Shown one piece after another: positions 1 to 11,703 of a stretch of 64,000 nucleotides of DNA (within the stretch, counting starts at the first letter, position 1; the number at the start of each line of letters is the position of its first letter). The notes below the pieces were generated by a model. The model was not told where the DNA came from. It saw only the letters and a program-made list of their open reading frames with translations, and made no database searches. Made by a program: the position numbers and the translations under genes. The stretch is from Hofstenia miamia (lineage: Eukaryota > Xenacoelomorpha > Acoela), in NCBI GenBank assembly GCA_004352715.1, contig SCFE01000014.1, positions 582,088 through 646,087 of the forward strand, given 5' to 3'.

Positions 1-1824
1 TCCAGTTGAGCTGAGATGGTGCAGTGGATTCAGTCATCGTTCAAGAAGGAGGGGAACTGTGTCGTGGAGATTGGCTTCAGGCAGTAGCCCACAGAAGAAC
101 TGAAGAGGAAACGTCACACAGCTCTGTCACCTAAACAGTGATAATTAATATTCAATTAACTTAACTAGTTAACTAAAAAGGAAAAGTTTGGCAGTTCAAT
201 AACTTAGTAACTCCTCACCCACAATTTACTGAGTGATAATTATCAACAATAATATACAGTGCAAATAGGCCAGGTGGAGGATGTTACAGTATACTTTATA
301 ATAACAGCAATTTGAAGAGTTGAATTCCAGGTTTTCTTGTATAACAAAGAAAACTGGTTCACCACCACTTTTGGATTTTTCAGGAATTCAGTGCTGCATT
401 CCTTACTAATTTAAATGACGCCTAGATCTGATAGTCTATTCATTGTCATGCTATTCCTGAGATAATTTTTAATGTATTTCATTGCAGAGAAGCTTTGATC
501 ACAAACCAAGGATGATACTAGTAAAGTTAGAGTAAGGTGTGTTGCTTTTCAAGCTTTGTTAAATCTGAAAATGGTATAATTTTTTGGACAGTTGAAAAAT
601 TAATGTCATTACCATTCTTGGTGATGGATTTTTTTAAATGCTTGCATTGATGATCTTTCAGAATTTGCCATGTGATATCCACTTCAGATTCAATTAAATT
701 CAATATCCACAATTTCAGAATAGAGTGTGACAAAGCACTTAAATGAATCAAAACATAAAAAGTTTGAATTTAGCTCATCTGAATTTTATACCAGTGTCTT
801 TGATCCCAAATCAAAACATTCACTGGAAGTTAAACAATCTGACATATCATCACATACACAACCATTAGATCTGAATTTTGTGATCCTCTAGAAGAACTGG
901 GTGGGTCATATTCATTTACATGTGTCTCACCCATTTTGATCCTCCTTAATGTTCCTTACAAATCCAAATTTGCACACAGACATACTGTAAACTCTAAAAT
1001 TACTTCAATGAAATAAACAAGACATTCCACACTCCTTGCACAATAATCAGCTAATGACTTGCATGTCAATTTCAAATGATTGATACTTGGTCAACCCACA
1101 TTTTAACAAGGGTTTTTAAGTACTCAGAATGTTAAGAACTCAAACTTGAATAAGCTTGCAATACTTGATCAGAAAAACTCAGAAGGGAAATCATCAAATC
1201 TTGAACTCAAACTCATTCAAAACTCCACTTGAAAATACTGTAAAAATTAAATTTTTTTAAATATAAATTTTCTTACCAATCACAAAAACTATTTTTAGCT
1301 TAGAATTATTGTAAAATAAATGTTTTTTACCCTAAAAAACTTGGAATTAGAAAAAAAATGAACTCAGAATTTCATTTAAAAATACTTGAACTCAAACTTG
1401 AAACATAAAAACTCAAACTTGGTCCAAGTAACTCAAACTTGACTTGAAAATTTTAACCACACCTGTTTCTTGTGAACATGATGTGTGTTCTTTTGTTATC
1501 ATTTCCAGAATAGGGATTCAATAGTGTATGTAACCATTGGAAGTTGTTGTATTGAAAAACAGTGGCCTCATGCAAATTTAAAGAGAATAATTTACAAAGA
1601 ATTATTCCACAGATAAACAATTTGTTAAAAAATTAATTGAATTTACAATATATTGAATTTATTATCTGAATACTGCTAATTGTTGCTACCATCATAGTGG
1701 GAAAAGGTTGAGAAATATCTAACTAAAAATTCATTGCAGATTTGGGGGGGGGAGGGGCATGTGCCCCAGCCCTCCTTGCCATCAGCCTTGAATAACTCTT
1801 TGCTTTTCTGTTAGGAATTTTCTC
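1..1824. other. Non-coding, AT-rich; subterminal-type repeat cluster at 1131-1450
   Basis: No supported exon was found. Short frames here lack domain similarity. The first ~140 bases are richer in G+C and weakly recall a LINE reverse-transcriptase tail, but all frames contain stops. Between about 1131 and 1450 the motif ACTCAAACTTG(A) and variants recur many times, ending near CCACACCTG. This pattern is typical of subterminal repeats in hAT-like elements. A G-run at 1743-1757 adjoins GCATGTGCCCC and may be another decayed element end. Confidence 0.4.
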
Positions 1825-3500
1825 TATTGCATTTGCATAAGAATGTTGGGAATGGGTATGGTTATAAAGCTTTAGAACATGAACATCCAATCAGGTCTCA
1901 CATAGATCTGTATATAGATTCATTAACAAAAGATGAAAAATTTGCATATAGTTGGAGTGATAATCAAAACAATCTTTCTATGTGGACATTAAAATCTACC
2001 ACTAAGAGGCCATCAGGAGAGAGAACTTAATAAAATGCAGTGCATTAATACTCAAAGAACACTTAGAAAATGCACTGAAAAATTGCAGTTATTTGTCAAA
2101 GACAATACAAGATAAACTGTTTGGAATATTTGGTTCACAAATTCAAAACTCAATAGTGAAATAGTTTCAAGAAGCAAAATTTTTCTCACTCAGTGCTGAT
2201 GAAACTCATGATGCAGCACACAAAGAGCAACTCTGTCTCAGTTCATTTTGTACTAAATTGAGTTGTGAAGGAACAATTTTTCACATTTCTAAATGCAAGC
2301 AAGGGGACATCTGGAGACTTACTCTGTGAAGTGATCTTTAAAATTTCTGAGAATTGGAATCTTGACTTTCAAATTCTTAGAAGTCAATGTTATGATGCTG
2401 CTTGAAACATGATGGGAAAATCCAAAGGAGTAGTGACCAGGATACTTGAAAAGTGCACATGTGCAATTTCAATGTGGTGCACATGACATCAGCACAATTA
2501 TTGCATTGTGAATTCATGCAGTATCCCAGTTGCTCACAAAATGATGCAAACTGTGGATGAGGTTTGTAAATTCTTTCAATATTCACTGTCAAAACAATCA
2601 ATACTTCTAAAGGAAATATATTCAAGTGAATTGATTTCCTCAATTACAGAGAAAAGCAAATTACAGAGACTCTGCAAAACTCAATGGATTGAAAGGGATG
2701 ATGCATTTGAAATCCTTGTCACTCTTTATTCTGTGATTCTCTTGACACTTAAAGAGTATTCTCACCATCCAAACATAAGATTGCCAAAAGTAGCAGATGT
2801 GTCATCTTTGTTGCACTCACCACATCAATTTGAATTTCTAATTACTCTTTTAAATATTTAACAATCTCTTTCATATGTAAAAAGTCCCTCTATCTCACTT
2901 CAGAAACATGAAATTGGTGTCTGAAAAGTTGTACAATAGGTTGATGTTGTTATTGAATCATTGAAAGTGAAAAGGAGCAATTTCATTGATTATCATCATT
3001 CCATTTTCCACAATGCTGAACAAATGTCTTTGGATGTTAATATTTCTATTAAAACATCATGAAATTGTGTCTGACAAAATCATCAAAATAATGTTAAAAG
3101 TGATTCCATAGAAGAGTACTTTTGCAAAGTAGTCACCATTCCATTTCTTGACCACCAAAAATGGAAGAACATTTTTCCAATGTCAAGCAACAAGCCATAC
3201 TTGGGATGAAGTTGATTCTGATTTCTGTGAATGATCTAAATACAGAAGAATTCAGAGCTGAGCTAGAACAATGGAATATATTTTGCCAAAGACACTCATA
3301 GATACAATCCACATGGTTAATGAGAAAGTTTTCCCCAATATTTTTCAAATTCTTCTCATTTCATCTGTCTTACAGGTAACAACTTGTGAAAGTGAATGAA
3401 GCATCAGTGTGTTATGCCATTTAAAAAGTTATTGAATGCTCATCTAAATATGCAGTTTGGCGAATATTAGTTCATATGAAGATTCCATTCAGAACAAATG
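1825..3500 (+). pseudogene. Dead hAT-family (ZMYM1/DUF4371-like) transposase
   Basis: Translations in shifting + frames match the order of hAT transposases related to ZMYM1. Near 2040-2200 a block carries ILKEHLENALKNCSYLS and, after a stop, EAKFFSLSADETHDAAHKEQ, which is the RNase-H-like 'ADET(t)D' segment. At 2508-2861 an open stretch has the conserved LQRLCKTQWIERDDAFEIL block. Near 3095-3180 EEYFCKVVTIPFLDH occurs. Near 3371-3480 VTTCESE and CHLKSY represent the C-terminal dimerisation motif. Many stops and frameshifts show it is not functional. Its 3' side runs into a (TA)n array. Terminal repeats were not located. The family call rests on recalled motif order, not on a search. Confidence 0.72.
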
Positions 3501-3513
3501 AACACAAACATAC

Positions 3514-3514
<1 letters not shown>

Positions 3515-3562
<48 letters not shown>

Positions 3563-3707
3563 NNNNNNNNNNNNNNNNNNNNNNNNNNNNNNNNNNNNNN
3601 NNNNNNNNNNNNNNNNNNNNNNNNNNNNNNNNNNNNNNNNNNNNNNNNNNNNNNNNNNNNNNNNNNNNNNNNNNNNNNNNNNNNTATATATATATATATA
3701 TATATAT
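3515..3707. repeat. (TA)n microsatellite with internal assembly gap
   Basis: Pure TA dinucleotide repeats flank an N-run at 3563-3684. The unknown bases are probably more of the same array. Apparent Tyr-Ile reading frames here are artefacts of the repeat. Confidence 0.95.
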
Positions 3708-3714
3708 TACAGAT

Positions 3715-6272
3715 CAATGGCGTAGTCAATGGGTAGCTTGGGATTGCTAAGCTACTCCTGAAAACTTTCAAGCTACTCCAAAATTATTTCAAATAACATA
3801 CCAGTATATACCTGAATATACTCTAATTGCAAGATTTTTGATCTTACAAGATTCATTAGTGTTTCAGGAGTAGAGCACTACTAACTCCATAAACATTTGC
3901 ATCTCAACAATTGCGTTGATACTTGAGATATTTCTACCTTAAGATTTAATCATTTTATAAAATCAATAATGACATATTGTGTTATTTTCATAATGACATT
4001 TCAAACAATTCTTACAGTATATTCCATCTTGGCAAGAAATAGTATATTTCTACTATAACATTGAAAAATATAAAACCAATTGCAACAAAAATTTTGTTAA
4101 AGATAGCTATCTTCCAATGAATTGCATGGTTGACAGCATTATCAATATCAACATGATCCTCAAAATCATTTTCAGCTACCTTGCTTTCTACTCTGTTTAA
4201 GAAATAATCTGATTGTTCTTTTAAGAATTTTGAAAAACCATTTGGACAAGTTGATTATTTTTCACTAATGTGGCTTGGTGTAGAGGAAGTATTTCTGAAA
4301 TGGAAGAGTGGTAATAACAACAAGTACGTTCTCACAGTTGAAGTGATAGCCACTAATATAGAATAGACATGTCGCCTGCTTGGATTTTTAAAAGCTTTCA
4401 AACAACTTTATAATTGGTGATTTTGGTTACAGTATTAGTCCCACAAATCTCCATGAAATAACTGGCGAAATTTCATCTCTATCTCACCCACCTCACAAGA
4501 CCCATGGGGATCCTCATGGGCCCCCTCGAATGCCATCCTAACTGGACAAGCCTGCAGAAAGTGTATTATATGTGAAAATAGCGTCTTAGACGTTAAAAAG
4601 TGGTTTGTTGCTCTTAGGAAGAACCAATTGAAGACACTAAAGTTTATTGAAATTACATATAACAGCATACATGTATATTGAATATTGTGGACTTATCGTA
4701 ATTCATTTATCGTTTCATATATGTATAACAAAACGCAAGTATTCTACTTTCAGGTAGAAAGTCGTTTATGAAATTACAAATGAACAAATCCTAAAAATTA
4801 TTTTCCAAACTTTCCATAAAATTCTATATAGATTTGAAAAAAGCATTTAAAAACATTGTAAGAAAACATGCTTAAACAGTGTTTAAGACATTCTATGTTT
4901 AAACAATGCCAACCCCTGTATATTCATTGCATGCAACACTGTATTTGACTTAGTATTTTTTTAAACTATATTTCTAGAAAATATAACCCGTCAAATTTCG
5001 TTATTATAAATTTTTGCATTTTCAACTGTCAAAACTCTTGATTATATTTCCTTTATGAAATATAGATCCTGTTAACATTATCAACTAATCCCATAAAAGC
5101 AGTGAGAGACATTAGATAGGTAAATTTAATTATTGTTTTCACACTATTCGCTATGTTGCTAATTAAAGATATTTTAATCCACGATTTTACAAAGCATTTT
5201 TTAAAATTTACTGTTATGTGACTTTAGAGTGCTAAAACTAAGCTTCTCAAAGTACTTAAATTTGGTTCTCCAGGTAATCTCCATTAATAGTTCTCAAAAT
5301 TAGACAGCTTATCATTAAGCATTCCAGTGATGCCATTTTATTCTCCAAATCTAATAAGAATTTTGAGAAATATTGGATATGGACGGATCTATGGATACAT
5401 TTGTTTGCACTGTTATAGTGAAAATTTGTACAAAAAACTATTCCTATGTCTGAAGTATGTGAAAATCGTAATTATTTTTCAATGAAGCACCCCGACGTTT
5501 CTAAAAATTTGAAGTTCTTCCCCATACCTAATGATCCGACGGAAAGGCGTTCAAAATCCCATGAGAGTAGCATCTTATCTGAACTGTTTTGTTTTCAGTA
5601 GATAGATCACCCTTTCACACTGCAATCTCTGACTTACGTAATAAACTTGTCATTCCGAGATAATGCCTTAGCAAAAACTCATAAACTTTGTGATGTGGGT
5701 ATTTTTTTATTAACTATGCTTGGTACACTTCCCGCAACGTCCTTAACCTTCAGCTGCCTATCGTCCATTTAAAACAACAAACCATTTATCCACAATTTAC
5801 AAAGAATTTTCTCCAAGCCTATTAGCAATTTTGAAATTCGTGATACATAGGCAGGTCTATTGAGAAACATGGTTTAAGGCAATGTTGAAAATTTTTATTA
5901 AAGTGTATTGATGTACCTGAAGTTGTTGAAAATAACAATTTTTGTTTCAAAATTTCGAATTTTTGAAAAAAAATTAAAATTCTCTATAACTAATTTTCAA
6001 GTATTTATAAAGTTTTGAGTCTATAAAAGCAACAAAGAATTTTGAGTGATTCTTGATATGTGAAAAGATATTCCAAATCCATTGAGGTGTGCCGAGCGCA
6101 AATTCAGGGGTCACAGGGCCGCTTCATTTGGGCAGAACCGGGTCACTGAGCTAGAGCGAAACAGAAAAAGGGGACTCTAAAACATTCCCGGGCTATTCAA
6201 GGTCACAGTTTATCGGTCTAAGCTGAAAATTAGTAGTAACCAGGCTTAAATATATGACTGACTACGCCACTG
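3715..6272. mobile_element. Putative hAT-like element bounded by short inverted CAGTGGCGTAGTCA ends
   Basis: The left edge reads CAATGGCGTAGTCA (3715 on) and the right edge is TGACTACGCCACTG, ending near 6272. These are inverted copies with one mismatch. CAGTGGCGTA-type ends are common in hAT elements. No target-site duplication was recognised in the 8 bases either side, and no transposase block was recognised inside. The interior is AT-rich with one G+C-richer patch at 6090-6200. It could be a decayed element or two unrelated copies of the same end. Confidence 0.4.
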
Positions 6273-8157
6273 ACAATGTCTGCACCCAAAATGCTCTTAA
6301 CAATGATCACTTCCTTGGTTTGAATAATCGAGTCACATCATAACTAATGATTTAATATTTTGCAAAATGGGCACAAATGACTGCTAAAATGTGTTAGGGA
6401 TAATGGTGAAAAGCCCTTTTAATAACCACGAATTGCACAAGACTTTCTCAAAAGGCTAGCAAGAACTGATTTCAATCACTTGTATAATTAGGATGTTTAA
6501 AATTAATAATGTATTTTCACTAATCAATGAATTTACCATATATTCTATCAAAAAATTTTCATGACAAATAACTACTGTTTGTAGTTTATGAATTCATAAT
6601 ATCTAAAAATTATAAAAATGGATTGAGTTGTGCTCCTCTTCAAGTGTTCTTTTTAGAATTTTGCAAGAGGTGACCGAGAAGTATATATTTCAATATTTAC
6701 TTTTGAAGTTTTGCTTTTAACTAATTTGAATATTTTAAGTTTTTATTAAGAAATCTAAAGTTATTGATTTTAAGTTCCAGTATATACATATAGAGTGCAA
6801 ACTTAGATTGTTGCATTAATAGTGAAATTACTAATTGCTTTTATTAATACAGCTGTATTTTATGCTATGCTGTGTATGTCCAGTTGCCTATAAAAAATTT
6901 ATCCTAAAATCTAATGTAACATCTAGATTTCAAAATTTAGTAACATGCCTTATACAGGGCTCGGCAGTAAAATATCCTTTTTCGAGATTGAAGAAATGGA
7001 CATAGACAACATTTATTGTTAAAAGTCTATTTAATAAACGAAAAGCCCATAGATGGAAATTCATGTAAGATACTAAAAATCTTCTGTGTTCGACTGAAGT
7101 TCCCAAGAAGTTCTCCAAACCTATTATCCCAGAACATTTTTGTGGTACCGTATCTGGTCCCCCAGGAATACAACAATAAATGATTAACAATTAACAAAAA
7201 AACAATCCGTGAAGATGGAATAGCGTTTACAGAATGGAAGAAATTGGTTGAATCTTAGATCACTGTGACATTTTAGTGTAACGAACTTGCCGGAGTAATA
7301 GTGGCTTCTAGGGAATAAGGGAGTTAAGCGGTGACCAACTTGTATGGCCTTATTAAGCATATTTAGTTGCATTGTAAATTTTCATTATTAGTAAAAAAAA
7401 TTCTAACTTGATAGTAAAATTAGAAACGCTAATGACTATTTGTAACAAACATGAACCTGGGGCAAAGGGAATTTAGCAAAAACTTGACAAACATAGTCCA
7501 AAATATTACATATCAGACCCATGAAAATGGAGTATAAATCATCTTTACCAACGTATCTTTTTAGCGTATATTGAATGAACAGTCTCTGATCTGATCTGTT
7601 CATAATATAAGAAAAGGCTTTTTTCTTAATTATTTTGTACCATATTTAATATAACTTTAACAAATCCAAATGAAATAAGGTTAACGTAGGATCTGATAAA
7701 TTTAGACTAAATGTATGCGTTCAATTTCAATGAAAGTACATCTTGGAGCTTGGGTCTTGGCCCGACCCACCGAGAATGTTTGTTGAATTGTCTCGATTAA
7801 TTGTTGACCCAACCTGAACCAAATCGGTACTTCGGGTTCGACCTGCTTCTAGGCATTGCGCCGAACTGATCCTTGAGGTGCTGACTGTTCCCACACTATC
7901 AGCACTTTTTCTTGTTGCTTAACTTTTACCTTTAAAGTTCTTAACCCATTTAAGCATAGTCTTGCTATCAGGAACTGAACACGAAATGGAAGACAAAAAT
8001 GTTGACAGAATAATCATTATGTAAATTTCAGCGTTTTTGCAAAATTATTTAACTGAGTGAACACGCTAACATCTGAAGATTCACACTCAATACCCGCAAT
8101 TTAATGGTTGCCAGTTTCTAGAGATTTTAGTAAGAATAACTGATTTTTATATTATAT
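6273..8157. other. Non-coding AT-rich DNA with transposon-like scraps
   Basis: No exon could be supported. A sequence starting ACAGGGCTCGGCAGTAAAAT near 6954 looks like the end of a DNA transposon, but no matching partner end was found. At 7750-7880 a G+C-richer block with CCGACCC, GACCCAACC and CGGGTTCGACC resembles the subterminal repeats of hAT-type elements seen again near 13.74 kb. Confidence 0.35.
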
Positions 8158-8618
8158 AAAAATTTCCATGGGATCTTTTTTGCTCCCTCCGCACTATTAT
8201 TTTCATAGAACATCCAATGTTTGCGTTGAAAACATATATTTAGGCATAAACCTAACCCTATCTCTAACCTAACCCATCTATTTTCTTTGTCAGTAAGACT
8301 TAGAGTCATTTGATGTTCATTTCTACAATCTTGACGTCAGTAGCCTAATTGGTAGCGAATTATAATCCGATGTCTATTCGTGATGTCATACTCTTCGTGC
8401 GTTCGAACCTTGTCGTATAGTCAATGGCAAGGAAAATGCTATTCAGATTTGGCAGCAACATCAAATTACTCTGAGTCTTACTGACAAAGAAAATAGATGG
8501 ATTAGATTAGGGTTAGGGTTGGGCTATGCCTAAATATATATTTTCAAGGCAAACATTTCATTTACTATAAAAATAATGTTAGTGCGAGGGGGGGGGGGGG
8601 CAAAAAGATCATTTCCAT
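8158..8618. mobile_element. Fold-back (long inverted repeat) element with a tRNA-like centre
   Basis: The left arm, about 8166-8315, and the right arm, about 8459-8618, are inverted copies of each other over roughly 150 bases. Shared blocks include ATCTATTTTCTTTGTCAGTA and the telomere-like CCTAACCCTA stretch. The outer ends match as GATCTTTTTTGC next to a C/G-rich run. The spacer (8316-8458) carries a tRNA-like A box (TAGCCTAATTGG, 8341) and B box (GTTCGAACC, 8401). The simplest reading is a non-autonomous fold-back element or MITE whose loop contains a tRNA-derived SINE core. Confidence 0.72.
8331..8412 (+). repeat. tRNA-derived pol III core (SINE-like) inside the fold-back element
   Basis: TAGCCTAATTGGTAGCG fits the internal A-box region of tRNA genes, and GTTCGAACC at 8401 fits the B box. 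Spacing is slightly longer than in a plain tRNA. A full cloverleaf was not found, so this is more likely a tRNA-derived repeat than a working tRNA gene. Confidence 0.5.
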
Positions 8619-11616
8619 ATATGTACTTTTCATTTATTAAATAAGCTTTTAACAATAAATATTGTTTATATCCAGTTTCTTAATATTAAAAAGGGGGTTT
8701 GACTGTTGCATCATGTATGTAATAGGATATTATTTAATATCGTAAATCTTTTTCTCAAATTTTTACTAGCTTAAAGTATAGATTTAAATTCTTTTCCTAA
8801 AACCGCACAGTTTAAAAGAACTGATATTATGCTTTGTAAAATGCTGTATTAATTGTATCGGAAAATTGTATTCGAAGAGTTTAAATGATGATATGAGTGA
8901 GTAAAAGTCTTAATTGGAGCACAAAGGTAGGCCGTACTTCTATATACCAATATTATGTTGGCTGGTTTTAGATGATCTGAAAAATAGAATGCATGCACAC
9001 AGCATAGAAGACTAGTAATTCAGTTTTACCTATTATATAATATTTTAAAGTGCAATGAACTCAATAGTAACTCTTTGTAGACAGAGGTATATTTTGTTGT
9101 GTTGTTTAGATTTAAGAAAATCTACGGGGTAGAGTTCTTCCTGAGCAGAATTTAGTTCCAGGTCAAACCCATTGTCCCCTGTAGTACCACGACATAACTT
9201 TATTGTGACCAAAATTGTGTGCAATGTAATTTGAAATATGTGGTCCTTGTTTTTTCATTTATGACCGAGTCCTACTGAAATAAATTTCATGTGACTTAAT
9301 GTCTATCACACGGAACAATATTACGGGGTCCCTAATAAATTTTGTAAGCAAACCCATCGCTTTGAACATATGAAACAGAAAATCAACTGGTGCAGTATAG
9401 GTTATCACATCAGCTCACTATAGGCTATTCTGGAACGTTAACTATAGTATTAATCAGCTAAATATAATAAAAAATTAATTTTTTTTTCAAATCACATTCG
9501 GTCACAGCATTGCTAATGCGATGGAGTGCAAAGCATATGCTACAATTAGCTAAGGCAATAATAACTGAAAATGCGCACATATGGCTGCAAATACTGTCAC
9601 TGATGTTGCAAAATTGTTCATTTCAATAAAGGTTATGTAGACGTTTCCCACATGATGATTGACTATGGAACACAAGTAAACTTTTATTTTATTCTCAATG
9701 AAGTACTCTATATCTATGCATTAAAATCTCATTAATTTATGATAAATAGTATTGCTAAATTTCAAATTTAAACGAGCATGCTGAATTTGATATTGAAAAT
9801 AAATTTTGAATTTTGATTAAATGTATCTCTGCATCAAGTTAGTGGTATTTTGAATCAGTTTGCTTCTGCTATTTAAAGAGTTGGAAACATTCTCAAAATC
9901 AGCGGTCGAGATTGATAAAACTCATGTATTACCAAGTATTAGTATATGTTACCAATACATCACAGGTGGTTTACATTATTTCAAATCAGACTTGAAAATG
10001 TTCATGAAGTGTCTTCCTGAATCTTATAAACCACGTCTAATACTAAAATTATTGGAATTTAAAATAATTTACTAGAATTAAATCTCAGTATTTAGGTCAC
10101 TATGGGGCAATCGTCCCTGATGTTGACTTGAACATTTTTTTCCAGCTAAAACATCTGTTTGAACACATTAAATAATTCTTATAACGCTTAATTGCATGTT
10201 CATGTGTATTAAATATGTGCAAGTAAATGTCAGCATACAGTATTTTAAATTAACAAAATAAATGTAGAAATGCATAGAATATATAAATGTTTAATTTCCA
10301 GCTTAAGTGTTCAATCCAATGCTTTATAAACAATAACAGGATAATTTCAGCACCTTGATTGGTGTTTGGCACTATTTTTGTAAATTTTCAAGTTCCTCAT
10401 AATTATTTTGTGCAAAAGACTATATTTCTAAGACCTCCAGCTACCATATCCAATAACTTTATGTTCTTGATGTCATCATTAACAATAGAGAACAGCAAGA
10501 AACTCTTATGAAACTAAAACAAAAGATATTGAGCACATTATTGTATTTTTTATAAACAATAAGCTGAATAGTATTGTCTACGCTCTTCAAAGAACAGAAA
10601 ATAATTTCTGAAATTATCAAAAGTATTTCTGTAGAACACATAGGATTTGTCATAGACATTGAATTTACATTTGATGAGTTTATATCTTTAAAATTAAGCA
10701 AAGAGTACTCATAATCAACTTGATCAGTTCCATACAAAATACAGATACGTTGAGACAAACACCCACCCTGAGTCACAACAACAGGAATAAGTTCGGGAGG
10801 AGTAGCTTCTCGATTAACATGATGAACCTTCTGGGATTCAGGCCACTTCTTATCTATGTTGCAGTGACTATTAACAGTTGACAAGAGATTTCGATATAGT
10901 CTGCGAAAAGGACACGGTCTGCACGTTGTGCTGACATGTCCGAATTACGTGGAGTTCAGTCAATCAAGAGAAGGATCGCATTAGAGTGCAGTGTCCTATT
11001 TGGTATATTAACTGGAAGCCATTTTTAGCGTTAGAGAAACATTTATGTCCGACAGAATTACTTATTCTGTTTATTACCAATTTAAATGTGCAGTTTTACA
11101 TATAGTGAATACGCGAAGTATATATGTGTAATAGATTATCAAAATTGCACCGAATGACAAAAAAGCATTAAAATTTTAGAAGTCGATTTTTCACTATGAA
11201 GCCTTACCTGAAAATATTTTAACAAGTATGGGCTTATATGGCTTCCCTAAGTGTCCCTATAGCATATTTTTGAATCACTTATATGTTGTTGGAATTTTCA
11301 TATAAAATTCGCTAATTCAGAACAATAGGGGTACGAAGTAAAAGAGATAATTCCTAGAATGCTAAGAGAGTCAAACAATAGTTATTGGCGGTTTTCTTTT
11401 AGTAAAAAGATATATGGTGCATTTTAAATTACACATTTAGCTTATAAAAAATTGGCTTTTGAAGTCAATTCATACAACTGACTATTTAAACAATGAACGT
11501 CGGAATGAATACCTAAAATTTGCATGCATGAAAATAAATATTTGTTAAAGATGAAATGTTTCTTAAATATTGTTAACAAAAGTTTTTTATGTCAATGTTT
11601 AAGTTGAATACTTTAG
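8619..11616. other. No supported gene on the + strand; AT-rich, possibly 5' part of the KSR-like locus
   Basis: Upstream exons of the KSR-like gene (N-terminal CA1 region, start codon) should lie here or further left, but none could be recognised. A 71-codon + frame at 9860-10075 has no convincing splice sites in the required phase. A - strand exon candidate at 10459-10932 is listed separately. Confidence 0.35.
10459..10932 (-). CDS. Possible exon of an unrecognised - strand gene
   Basis: A continuous - strand frame runs from about 10932 to a stop at 10459. It begins with a Cys-containing stretch (STTCRPCPFRRLY), then a polar segment (NREATPPELIPVVVTQGG), and a less convincing hydrophobic tail. 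A donor-like GTGGGT follows the TQGG codons, so the real exon may end near 10764. No family is recognised, and no start or partner exons were located. It could equally be a chance open frame in AT-rich DNA, although its upstream half is less AT-biased than its surroundings. Confidence 0.25.
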   Translation of the reverse strand, partial: STTCRPCPFRRLYRNLLSTVNSHCNIDKKWPESQKVHHVNREATPPELIPVVVTQGGCLSQRICILYGTDQVDYEYSLLNFKDINSSNVNSMSMTNPMCSTEILLIISEIIFCSLKSVDNTIQLIVYKKYNNVLNIFCFSFIRVSCCSLLLMMTSRT

Positions 11617-11703
11617 ATTTCATCATGTTAAATTTCCAATCAATTTTTGTGCTGACTGTGGCAAACGCCTAATTTTTAAAGCAGTACGATGCTCTCTATG
11701 TGG
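11617..11703 (+). CDS. ksr-like: KSR-like exon: first half of C1 zinc domain
   Basis: Acceptor TACTTTAG precedes the exon and donor GTATGT follows. It encodes HHVKFPINFCADCGKRLIF and then AVRCSLC, giving the first His and the two CxxC pairs of a C1 domain. It enters needing one base to complete a codon and leaves after two bases (phase 2). The exon that feeds it was not found. Confidence 0.78.

Noticed and set aside
1-140. Possible LINE reverse-transcriptase tail at the window start
   Set aside because: Only a vague resemblance; all frames have stops and no ordered motifs were found.
3472-3771. Long Tyr-Ile repeat frames across (TA)n arrays and N-runs (also near 20.7-21.0, 22.2-22.5 and 27.95-28.17 kb)
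   Set aside because: They are translations of TA dinucleotide repeats and unknown bases, not proteins.
8230-8530. Telomere-like CCTAACCCTA and TTAGGGTTAGGG stretches
   Set aside because: They are short, occur in inverted orientation as parts of the fold-back arms, and do not form a telomeric array.
9860-10075. 71-codon frame considered as an upstream KSR exon
   Set aside because: No donor gives the phase 2 needed by the next exon, and no similarity to the KSR CA1 region was seen.
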